The notes beneath the pieces were generated by a model. It saw nothing but the letters and a program-made list of their open reading frames with translations, ran no database searches and was not told the DNA's origin. A stretch of 64,000 nt of DNA from Bigelowiella natans CCMP2755 (taxonomy: Eukaryota > Cercozoa > Chlorarachniophyceae): assembly GCA_000320545.1 (NCBI GenBank), contig ADNK01000266.1:1-64000 (forward strand), in the 5' to 3' direction. Positions 1 to 10,090 of this stretch are shown here, piece by piece (the first letter of the stretch is position 1; each line of letters opens with the position of its first letter). A program made the position numbers and the translations under genes.

Positions 1-2430
1 TGGCACTTCGTCGTATTCCCTTACGGCCTAAGCATATCAGGGGATGCGTTCAGTAGTCAGAACTACAGGGCATACACACATGATGGGATGGCGTCTGTGT
101 TGTGGGTGTTTGTGTTTGTGTATGTGGATGATGACATAATATGTACCAACACAGTCGTCGCTCAGATCTTCCTCCTGGAAAATATATTTATTAGGTTTGC
201 ACACTTCGGTTTTACTATTAGACTGCAGAAGTGTACATTCCTAGCTACAAGAATCAAGTGGTGTGGATATTACCTGGAGCAAGGCCGCATCACCCCAAAC
301 CCCGAGAAAGTAGCAGCACTACAGCAAGCCCCTAAACCTAAGAATGCAAAGGAGTTAAAGTCATTCTTGCAGACTGCAGCTTGGATACTACGTAGGTTCT
401 CCCCTACCTACGCTAGGACTGCAGCTGCTTTTACTACTGCTTACCGGAAGGAGAACTCTGTAGGCCTCAGCTTCGCTAAGGTGTGGGCCAAGGCTGGCCT
501 TGATGCCCACTTCGATAACCTAATAAAGTTATGCAGCAACACCCTATTGAATGCTAAGCTAGACACTACTAGACCAGCTACCCTATGGACAGACTGGTCT
601 AAGCTAGGTATGGCTGCTGTACTTACCCAAGACCAGCAGATCATACGGGTGTGGGGCAGGGCCTGCACAGCAGCTGAGGCCAAGTACAGCCCTACAAAAG
701 GAGAGTATAAAGCCATGACTGAGGCGCAGAGGAAACTAAGATACTACCTGCTGTCGGTGCCCAGCTTCACCTTAATGACTGACCACAAGCCCCTCCTAGG
801 CATCGACCGCAAGCTCGAAGCGCCTAACGATGAGTATGCAGCTATGAGGGCGGACACGGAAGAGTTTAGGGACAAGAGGACAGTGGTCTACGCACCAGGA
901 GACAAGCAGCTTGCTGACTATTTCAGCAGGCTGTTCGAAAAGAAAGTCCCTACCCAGGTCACCCCTATGGTTAACGCGATTACCTTCGAGGACGGCGACT
1001 TCCTGCCTGAGCCAGAGGAGCTCCAGCACCTTCAAGAACACCTGGATAAATACAAACACAAGCATGAGGTACTTAGTGATAGGATATATGTATACACTAA
1101 TAATGTTAGGCGTACCTACGTGCCACGGCGGACCAGGGGAGCCCTTCTCTTTACCGCCCATGGACCTGCACACGTAGGAGAAAACCATATCACTGCTCTA
1201 CTCTACCATTACTACTGGCCCTACAAGCTAAAAGAGATAAGGACATACCTGCGTGGCTGCAGGTGCTCCAGCTTGAAGGCGGCAGGCGTCGCCACCAAGG
1301 AGTCCAGCAAGAGCCGTGCATCTAAGAAAATCAAAGCAAGGAACTTCTTAGATATCGTGCAAATTGATGTTTATAAGTACGATGGCTATCACTACCTTAC
1401 CTTCGTTGATGTGGCCACTGGAAAGTGCTGGGTTAAAAAGATTATCAAGGTCAACGTTGCTAAGAAGAACAAAGGCTTATATAAGCAGAGGCTTACTAAC
1501 TGCTACCGTACCTGGGAGTCTGAGCTCCAGGCTATCCCTGATGAAGTTAGCATAAACAAGATACCAAAGAAGTTACATGTGGATAATGAGACCTCTCTTC
1601 TACAGCTACCACACCCTAATATTGATGCCTCACCTGTATACTATGCCCAGTCCAACTCCAAGGTAGAGCGACTCCACCGCACCTTGGCCAACCTAAGCAG
1701 GATAAATAGCACCACACCAGACAAGATACAAGGGTTAGTAAACGACACCTTCACGTCTGGGGGAGGTATCAAGGATAAGGAGAGGGAAGAAGGCGACGAC
1801 AACGACGACGATACCGAGAGCGAAGACGAGAAGGTCCCGTACGATGGCCGAGTTCTAAAGGAAGGACAGTATGTTAGGGCCAAGGTAAATCTGAGATCGA
1901 GAAATAAACAAGACCCCTTCTGGGGTGGCGTTGCAAAGGTTACCGAGAGGAAGGGGAGGAAGCAGTACTACATCTATGATGGGAACAGGGTCACCTTGCG
2001 CCACATCAGTCACCTAAAGAATTATGATATCGGTGAGAAGCTCCTAGAGGATGTTAAAGTAAACCCTACTGTGTGGGAGCGAGCAATGCCTTGTTTAGGA
2101 CCCCGACCTAAGTTCGATGTGGAATATGGAAACAATAAGGTCAGGGTGAACGACGATTGGCGCATGAAGATTGTCTATCTAGGCTACCCTGGATTACGAA
2201 ATATGGAGAGGGTAGCTATGAAAATAAAGGACGGAAAATATCAGCTACTCTACCTAGCTGTTCCCGACTTACCCTTTGAGCACTGGTATAAGGTCCTGGG
2301 GGACCTTGATGCAGAGGGCTGGTATGGACACGAACCTAAGGACGAAGGTGAGTTCTGGGTAAGCGACAAAGGAGATAAGGTTAGAGAGGAATCTATTACC
2401 TGGTGGTTGGTGAAGTTCCGAAAGCGATGA
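1..2430 (+). mobile_element. pol: Ty3/gypsy-type retrotransposon pol (RT-RNase H-integrase), 5' truncated by window
   Basis: One open frame runs from base 1 (no start in view) to the stop at 2428-2430. The order reverse transcriptase, RNase H, integrase is that of Ty3/gypsy elements. Visible signatures are the RT segment FPYGLSISGDAFS near the 5' end, the catalytic YVDDD at about 121-135, RNase H TDWSKLGMAAV and TDHKPLL, and an integrase core with D (QIDVYKYDG), D (HVDNET) and E (SKVERLH). The integrase HHCC finger has its HVG histidine, but its cysteines read CRC instead of the usual CxxC. The C-terminal part, rich in basic and aromatic residues, resembles the domain that follows the integrase core in gypsy elements. 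No stop or frameshift breaks the visible 810 codons, so the element looks recent. The gag, protease and 5' LTR lie outside the window. Confidence 0.9.
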
Positions 2431-2481
2431 AGGTCTAAGGGAATAAGGAAGGAAGGAAGGAGCAACGTGACTTGGGGGAGG

Positions 2482-2807
2482 TGTAGCGCGTACCACTACG
2501 CGGGCACAAGTCACGTGCGACAACAAAGGGGTTGTCGCGGATATAGAATATAGATAACGTAGATATTAATACAGCATAGGCACGTGGGTTCCGGCGGGAC
2601 TCATGGCAGCACACCGGAAGTGTGCTGCCCCACGTGCGGCGGCATTCGCGAAAGCTTCGCGAATGATTACGCAGTGCACGATTTAATAAAAATATAATCT
2701 TTAATAAAAATAAACACAACTCTTCAAAAGGAAGCAAACGTGCCTTTCCCCCCCCCTGCCTACTTGTGCACGTAGCGCCTCGGCCTGTGAACACCTTACG
2801 CGCAACA
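2482..2807 (+). repeat. Probable 3' LTR of the retrotransposon
   Basis: A purine tract (gggggagg, 2474-2481) directly precedes a TG. The 326-bp block starts tgtagcgcg and ends cgcgcaaca, imperfect terminal inverted repeats (8 of 9 bases) with the usual TG...CA ends. Inside are an AT-rich TATA-like stretch near 2540-2570 and AATAAA signals near 2683-2710. The boundaries are inferred, because the 5' LTR is not in the window to compare. Confidence 0.65.
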
Positions 2808-3539
2808 TTCCATGCAGCTGCTCCCATGGCTACATAGATGGGCTTCTTATCTTAGAGAGAGATTGCACTAAGATGCATGTGAAAAGCACAAGCATGGTCG
2901 AGAATTGACGAAATGGAGCGCTGGGAGCAGGCAGTAGCAAGCTAGCAAGCAGCAAAACTAGCTAGCTAGGCAAGGCGCACGTTCCTCTTTGTAGTGTCTA
3001 GGCTGCGTGAGCTATTCATTTAGCGTACGCAGTTGCTACACATCATGTCCAATATACAGCTACAGCACAAGTGCGCGTGAGCACTGGGTCAAAGCCAATT
3101 TGTGCTGCATGTGCCAATGCGTTGCGTACACACAAAGCGTTCACACGCATTGTATTTGGCGGAGCGACACATATACATTTCTCGCTGGGTATTTATTTCT
3201 AAGATTAAAGATTTGGCGGGCTATTCCGATCCCTGCAACAAAAATATTGGACAAGGAGGGGAGACATGCCTGGACAACAAGATAATGTCTGGACAGAAAT
3301 TGGGGATATTTTCTTCACAGACACGCTGAGAATTGTGCTCTGTGCCGAGCGTTGAGACTCTGCAGATGTACTAAGCCCTTCACTATTACGCTTCAGTCCT
3401 TGACAATGGCTTCTATAAGCTCTCTCGATTGCCCGAGCTGCATTTGTACATAAACTCGAAAGGTAAGATGGAGATTCACTATTCGACGGCACACCATCGA
3501 GAACGAGGCCAGATCGTCCCTCCTGAGGGTTCATATTAG
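2808..3539. other. CTAG/GCTAGC-containing spacer next to the LTR
   Basis: The stretch after the LTR contains gctagcaagc and ctagctagctagg at about 2939-2970 and resembles the CTAG-rich islands elsewhere in the window. An open minus-strand frame at about 3205-3561 could be a further 3' exon of the next gene, but I could not join it in phase. Confidence 0.4.
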
Positions 3540-4233
3540 TCACTCTTTCAAGTGCATGCACATGGTGGATGAATCGCTGACCTTAGAGTTCAGAAGCTGC
3601 TCATGAACGCACTGGACAAATCTCTTAGCATGGGGCGTAAGAGCTTCTGGAAACGGAAAATCAATGTGTGTTTTAGGCAACGTACGTCTTCCCCCCTCCC
3701 CAACATGTGTGTGCCTGTTGTTGGGCAACCTGGATCTTGAAGAACCCCTTCCAGAATATCTATTTCGTTTCCACCCTCCTCTGCAATCACGCGTGTGTCT
3801 GCATTAGAATCCAAACGTGGCATGGCTCCCACTATTACCCTCGCTTCGTGATGGGGTTCTCTCTTTGAATATTGCCCATTCATACACAGGCTTGGACGCG
3901 GGGAGTTGCACAACGCTGAGTAGCAACTTTCTCCGGGTTCGGATGATGCTGCTGATGGGGGCACTAGCATACTCGAAGGTGGTATCTCGCCGCCACCACC
4001 CGAGTTTCGTCTTTCACTGATACAGACAATTGCACGGCGTGAATAAATAATGGATCATTCGACGAACTTGAGGATGTACCTGGTCAACCAAGTATCATTT
4101 TCAAGGCTGCACTCGTGGTAATATGCTTCAAGAGGAGAGAGCCTCCTACGCTCCTGCTTGTGAGAAACAGCAGACAAAGCCAGGATCTTGCTCTTCGAGT
4201 TTCGTCTTTTAACACGCTGCTCTGAATCAGTGC
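3540..4233 (-). CDS. Unrecognised serine-rich protein, at least three exons (5' end not found)
   Basis: Three minus-strand exons join in phase: about 4233-4080 (basic, RVKRRNSKSKILALS), 4016-3730 (Ser/Pro/Gly-rich, then acidic) and 3646-3540 (ALTPHAKRFVQCVHEQLL). Donors gtacat and gttgcc follow the first two. The middle exon is 287 nt and fits phase 2 to phase 1 exactly. The last exon reads to a stop at 3540, or could splice on to an open frame at 3205-3561. The start codon must lie upstream, in 4234-5047, divergent from UTP3. I do not recognise a family; the basic N-terminal stretch and low-complexity middle would suit a regulatory protein, but that is a guess. Confidence 0.45.
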
Positions 4234-4239
4234 CTAACA

Positions 4240-5047
4240 ACGAATATTAAATAAGCGAGTCCGAGAATACTGTTAGAGCTATTCGCACTCACACTTCTGA
4301 TTTCTTCCAATGCCGTTCGAATTTTTTTTCCTGCAAGATACCCATAAGAATAAGCAGGCTTCGACACGTAATTTTGACTCGATTACTTGCGACTCCCACT
4401 ATCGGAGGTTTCATCGGTCGTTCTGGGTCTTTCCCTTCGTTTTGCTGAGCAACTACGTGGCTGACGGGTATCTAGCCCTGCAATGATTATGTGTCAACTC
4501 AACAGATTTTGCCACCCACAATTTCGACTGACCTGGGTAGAGAACTGCCCACAGACCGTTCAATCGTTCAAAAAAGAGCTTTTGCTCTCTTTTCTTGCAA
4601 ATGTGTCTAGCACAGGAGTGTGTAGAACGTAGAAATTAGCATCTATAATATTTCTGTTCGAACTATAGCGAAGATTTCAATTAAACTAGTCACGAACGAC
4701 CTGACGTGGGACCCCATTCGTGTTTTGCATGTCCCACGAGGGAATGCCTTCCCGCTAGGTGGATTCCCTTTTCAGGGCGATTCTAACGATCTAGTACATT
4801 TTACGTTGTCTCGATACGTGGACATCCTAAATTCTCAGTATTTTTATAAATGAAAAATAGTCGGTAATCATAGTACTACGACATCATTCCTTGGCTTGGA
4901 AAAAGCAATATAGGCGAATTTCCGACAAAGCGACATCTGCCAAGCACTACGACATAAAAAGATTGTTGTCGCACTTTCAAATTGTGCAATTTCATCTACG
5001 AGTGACAGTAAACTGTCCCCCTCTGCAAACTTCACAACACCGTCGCG
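4240..5047. promoter_or_regulatory. Divergent 5' region between unknown gene and UTP3
   Basis: No confident exon was found, although the missing first exon of the minus-strand neighbour should lie here. Two adjacent perfect stem-loops occupy 4705-4769 (arms cgtgggac/gtcccacg and agggaat/attccct). No clear TATA box is seen. Confidence 0.4.
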
Positions 5048-5739
5048 ATGGCTGGAAGCGGAAAGAAGCGGGGTCCTAAGGGCAGGAACTCGAAGAAAAA
5101 CAAGAGATCCTATGAACAGCCCATTCCCTCGAACGAGGTTGCTACACTAGTGGGTTTCATTCAATGAGGGGTCGCCTGTATGAACGGCGTATTGAGTGTG
5201 CGGAGGAGTTGCGAGTTATTATCACGTTGATCGCTAGTATTTTTGTGGGCACATTCTATATGCAGTCGTCTTTGAAAAATGGAAGGCACCTAAATTGACT
5301 AGAATGCTATCCTTTTTTAGCTTGACGAATTTCATAAGGAAGTCGATGAGGATGGGAACATCATGTTCGGAGAAAATAAGGACGATGATGATTCGGATGC
5401 ACAAGAGCCCATGTTAGATCTGGACATTGGTGTGTCTCCTTTGAATTTCGGGACTTCATCACAACAATAGATTCCTTTTGACAACTGCTCTGCTGTGCTT
5501 GTCCGTCAGGGTCAAGTTCTGATGACGACGAGTACGACGATAACTATAGACGGATGCAGGAGGAAGAGGAGGAAGAGGTTTTAGTCACCCTGCTATCTTG
5601 CTATCCCACAATCCCATCAGTACCGCAATGATTCTTCATCGTTTGCACAGAAATACCGTGTAGAAAAGGAGAAGGCTATTCGGGACGAAAAGCTTCAAGA
5701 AAAGAGCTGGGCTAGATCTGCGTAAGCACTTTAACTTCC

Positions 5740-5837
<98 letters not shown>

Positions 5838-5859
5838 TGTGTGAGTATGTGTGCGGGTT

Positions 5860-5901
<42 letters not shown>

Positions 5902-7964
5902 CAAGATATACGTCTTTATACATTAATTCGCCCATGTTTCTGTTCACAGCGCTTACGGTGCGGATACGTCCATGTATGAGGTATGTACATTCCTAATTAT
6001 GATAGTAGCTCTTGAGAAAGTTTGTAAGACCCTTCTTCTTGTGGGAAAGATCGTCTTGTCGGTCTTGATACGACTCACCTAACGGTACGTACCAGGTCGA
6101 ATCTGACGAAGAGATCGCGGAGCGGGAGGAGGAGGCCGCCATTCTAATGCAAAGGGAGCAAGCAGAAGAAATGGAAGATGAATACGAGGGCATGATGGAA
6201 GATCTTATCGCATCTGGACGAGCAGCAGCCGTGACAAGTAAGAAGCGAAAACAAGGTAGTAAATGTTCCAAATATCTCAAAGATCACGATAGCGCTCCCT
6301 CCACCCCGCCCAACCTCTCAGAGTTTCTGTCACCCAACAGATCCATCACTAAGATCGTCATCATCACTATCGTTCGTCTCTATCATCATCATCATCATCA
6401 CCCTCATCATCATTTCAATAATCTACTGCAGCTCCTGACGAGGATATCGGGGCAGGTACAAGACTTCACTCTGAGTTGAATAGCATCTCCCTTCTAGAGT
6501 CGAGCAGCTCGGCACCGGTGGAAGCTGTCCAGAGGGATCTCTCGAAGCTTTCCAAAGATGATCTTCTAGGCATTATAAACGCCGAGGCTCCTGAGCTCCT
6601 GATGCTGTTGGCGGAGTTGAAGGACAATCTCGAGTAGTAGTTATACTAGTTGTAGTAGTAGTTGTTGTAGTAGCCCAGTACTTCACACCAATTACACGCT
6701 CACCCATAAACCGAGAAGATAGACCAACATAGATTTTGGGGTTAGGGGTGGGAGGTGAAGCCGTAGAGTTCTACTAGAATGTCAAGGAGAACAGCAATGA
6801 TCAATTCCACCGCCGCCCTGTCCAAAAGCCGGGTAGCTGTCAGATCATCGAGACCGTCTCGTGTGAATTCATTCTCTCAGTATATTTTCGGGAGAGTGAG
6901 TATCGTTGTTTGTGGAGCTGGAGAAACCGTTCATGCTTTGTAGTGCTGCAATAAGCGAACAACGGTTTTGCGTTGAGTCTTGTCGTACTGGACGTTAGAG
7001 AGAGAGCTCGCTGACACTGCATGCTCTTTCCTGCTGTCTCCCCCAAATGCCCTTAGGTATCTGAACGAAGGCGCTCAAGGTGGCGCTGTAGCTGGCGAAA
7101 AAGGGAACAAAAAAAGGAGGAGGAAAGTGCGTGAAAGTGCGGCTGCAGCCCAGCTCGCGTCTAGCTGCTACGCCGTTAACATCGCATTCTATCTTCTCTT
7201 AAAGACGACAAATCCCCACGATGTGAGGGAGCATCCAGTGATGGACACCCTCATGCAGTATAGGGATGCGTCAGTTACCCTCCGGCAATTAGAAGAGGAG
7301 GAGGAGGAAGAGCTGAAAGCAAAGAAGGCAAAGCGCAAAAAGAAGAAAAAGAAAGCCGAGGAAGAGGGGACAGACAGCAAGAAGATAAAGAAGAAGAAGA
7401 AGAAAAAGAAGAAAAAGAAAACAAAGAATGTCTCCTCTGTTGACGAAGTAGACGGTCAAAACGAAGGACTGAACCCTAAGAAGGGTGACAAGGAAGACAA
7501 CGACGATGACAATGACGATGAAGACGATGACGCAGCGTATTTTATGAATCTGAACGAGAAGCAAGCTAAGGAGAAAGAGGAGAGGAGGATGAGGATGATG
7601 ATGATGATGAATGATGGTGATGATTTTGATGACGACGACTTTGATGAAGACGAGGAGGGGGAGTTTGAAGATGAGGAAGCAAAGACGAAAGCTGCGAAGA
7701 AGAGCAAGAAGAAGAAGAAAAAGGACAAGGACAAAAATGGCAAGAAACTACACGGCATCATGCTTAATCCTCAAGATCCTGAGAAACTTCATGCGGATGG
7801 ACGTAGAAAGGCGCATAAACGGTAATAGTAGTAATAGTAATAGTAGTAGTTGTAGTCATAGTCGTGGTGATGATGGTGCAGTCCCCTCCCCCCAGGAAGT
7901 GACGGTATAATCTTTATCATCATTGCATCGTCATTACCATCATAATAAAACATTGATAATCATA

Positions 7965-8000
<36 letters not shown>

Positions 8001-8503
8001 TAACGCATCATTACGATCAGCATCCTTAAGAACCGTGGGTTGACCCGTATTCGCAACAAGAAGGTGATATTTCGCAACTCGCCCACTATCGCTGCTGTTT
8101 CGTTGGACTTGATTTATCTTCGTGATCACAATAACTATCATCATCACCATCATCATTATCATCATCGTCATCATCATCATCACTGCGAGGCGTGTCGTTT
8201 TTTTTTCCCTTCTTCTTCTCTCTCATAATTATGTGTTTATTTTGCTCTCCTTGCCTCCCACTTGACAGTACCGCACTCCTCACCTGCGGTCCAGACACAA
8301 ATTCGAGAAGGCCATGAAAAAGTGTGTACTTGAGTGCTGTGTGCATGCTTGCATTGCATGCAAATGATGAAGTCTTTCTTCTGCTTTGCGTGAGTGGTAG
8401 CCACGACATTCCTGATCTCTCACACACATTTCATAAAATATTTGCAGACGGCGAACACAAGTCCGAGATTTCACAGAGTCGAAGGCTTCGAGGTACAAAG
8501 CAA

Positions 8504-8546
<43 letters not shown>

Positions 8547-8716
8547 ATCCAAGCGTGTTTGCATGTTTCTTTCTCTTTCTTTATCAGTGAATTCACCGTG
8601 TCCATGTGAGTTTGTGCATACGTTCACAATTGTATGCTTCTATTTTCTTCAGATATCTCGGAGAGAAAACCGGTATCAAGGCGAACATCATCAAAAGTAC
8701 TCAGCTCAAACCGTAA
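5048..8716 (+). CDS. UTP3: U3 snoRNP processome subunit UTP3/SAS10, about 14 exons
   Basis: Nucleolar subunit of the small-subunit processome, needed for 18S pre-rRNA maturation. Spliced exons: 5048-5149, 5321-5429, 5510-5577, 5651-5721, 5950-5980, 6096-6255, 6432-6455, 6498-6633, a tentative 15-nt exon 6881-6895, 7057-7821, 8021-8063, 8269-8321, 8448-8492 and 8653-8716. They join in phase to 561 codons plus stop. Family landmarks in order are a basic N-terminus (MAGSGKKRGPKGRNSKKNKR), acidic tracts, the SWARSAAYGADTS motif equivalent to the WGKKKxxYYGxD box, APELLMLLAELKDNL, the Sas10/Utp3 core (CYAVNIAFYLLLK and HPVMDTLMQYR), long Lys and Asp/Met runs, and the C-terminal Sas10 domain (ILKNRGLTRIRNKK, HLRSRHKFEKAMKK, then YLGEKTGIKANIIKSTQLKP before the stop). 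The junction between 6633 and 7057 is the only weak one. Introns carry CT, GT, TA, ATC and CA tracts. Confidence 0.92.
5741..5899. repeat. Compound (CT)n-(GT)n-(TA)n microsatellite in UTP3 intron 4
   Basis: About 40 bases of CT, then about 48 of GT, then about 35 of TA follow each other in the intron between exons 4 and 5 of UTP3, ahead of an ordinary ttcacag acceptor at 5949. Confidence 0.95.
8503..8542. repeat. (CA)n microsatellite in the last UTP3 intron
   Basis: An uninterrupted CA run of about 40 bases lies just after the donor at 8493. Confidence 0.95.
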
Positions 8717-10090
8717 TGATATTGCTGCGCATTTCTTCATCGATCAGTCTCGGCACATTGATAATGTTGCATTGGCGCTACTCATACTTAATTACGTTAT
8801 ATGCTTTGTGGTGATCGAATATATCTAGAGATATGCGATGCGATTGATCTAGCATAGTTGATATGTGGTGCGATGAGGAATAAATTCAGATCGGATACAT
8901 ACGCTGACTGCAGGATAATTATTTGTGTCTCATGCATGCTAGCATGCATGACGGCAGTACCCTCGCCAGCATCGCATGATGCGTGGATGCGTTATATTCG
9001 ATGGCTGGCGGGGGGACTAATAGTTAAACTAGAGACACAATCTGACAATGTCTATTTACATATAGAGTGTGTATAGCCGTGTAATGAACAGTTGCACTAA
9101 TCTAGCTAATGTGTTTATGTTTTTCCATGCACATGTACGCTATAGCGCACGTGATCATTTTTTCCCCACACGTGTACCAAACGCACCTGCACACCCGCAC
9201 GTACTGCGCAATTCAGTGAAATGTTAGATGCGCCACTGCTAGCTTGTGTTCTGTGCAAGTGCAGTGAGACATAATCTAGATAATGTCTACGCTGTATAGA
9301 CTGTACGTAACTAAGCAAAATCAATTGCCATGCTAGCATGTGTGATGTGTGAGCATGACAAGAAGATGCTCATTTTTCAATTTTTGCTCGCACATGTCAT
9401 GCTAGCATGCTAGCATGCGCGAGCGCAAAAAAATGCGAAATATTGAAGTTGATCCGATTGTTGTCGCCTCAGCCTAGCTAGCTAGCTAGTAGCAGCATGC
9501 CCTGCTAGCCTGCTGCGTGCAACGTACCACACCTAGTAGACATCGATCTAGAAGACACATGCAGATGCAAGAAATGAAGTCATTGAACCAGAATTATTAA
9601 TTACTCATGTTCACACCATTTAGCTAGCTAGCCATGCTAGCATGTCCATGTACGTGCATGTACTGCATGTTCTTGCACGCAATTTCACTTAGACTACAGC
9701 ATGTTGACATTGCTAGATTGCGTAATCTACATATCTACATGTTCAACGGTCATCCTGACTGTGCAACTGTGTCATTGCACATGTAACAGTGCAACGTCAG
9801 CCTGACCCCAGCTAGCCAGAGTCTAGCAGCGCACAGCGGCACGGGCATCCCTTCTCGTGCAAAGCAACGCGTACGACGAATCGAACGCAATCGGCCGAGC
9901 GATAAGCACTGTACTTGCTATTTGCATATGCGGTATCGTTTGTGCAGGTGCTATATAATGCACGCAGGGTTAGGGCGACTGAAATGTGCCACGTCATATA
10001 ATATCGTAAATTTTATTATTGTACCGAAGAGGAGACATCGATCATGCTTTACATCTTATGCGCGATTGACGCAATATCACTACTTTTAAT
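8717..10090. repeat. CTAG/CATG palindrome-rich island B (convergent gap)
   Basis: Non-coding gap between the stops of UTP3 (+) and the PP6 subunit (-). It is full of GCTAGC, CATG and TGCATG words, including a perfect 22-bp palindrome at 8930-8951 and a 20-bp one at 9398-9417, ctagctagctagctag near 9476-9490, and CCATGCTAGCATG at 9632-9644. No convincing ORF or RNA gene is seen. Confidence 0.8.

Noticed and set aside
2435-2827. Minus-strand frame across the LTR
   Set aside because: Covers LTR and purine-tract sequence; antisense shadow.
7380-7825. Frames opposite the Lys/Asp-rich part of UTP3
   Set aside because: Low-complexity GAT/AAG triplets stay open in several frames; only the plus frame joins the Sas10 exons.
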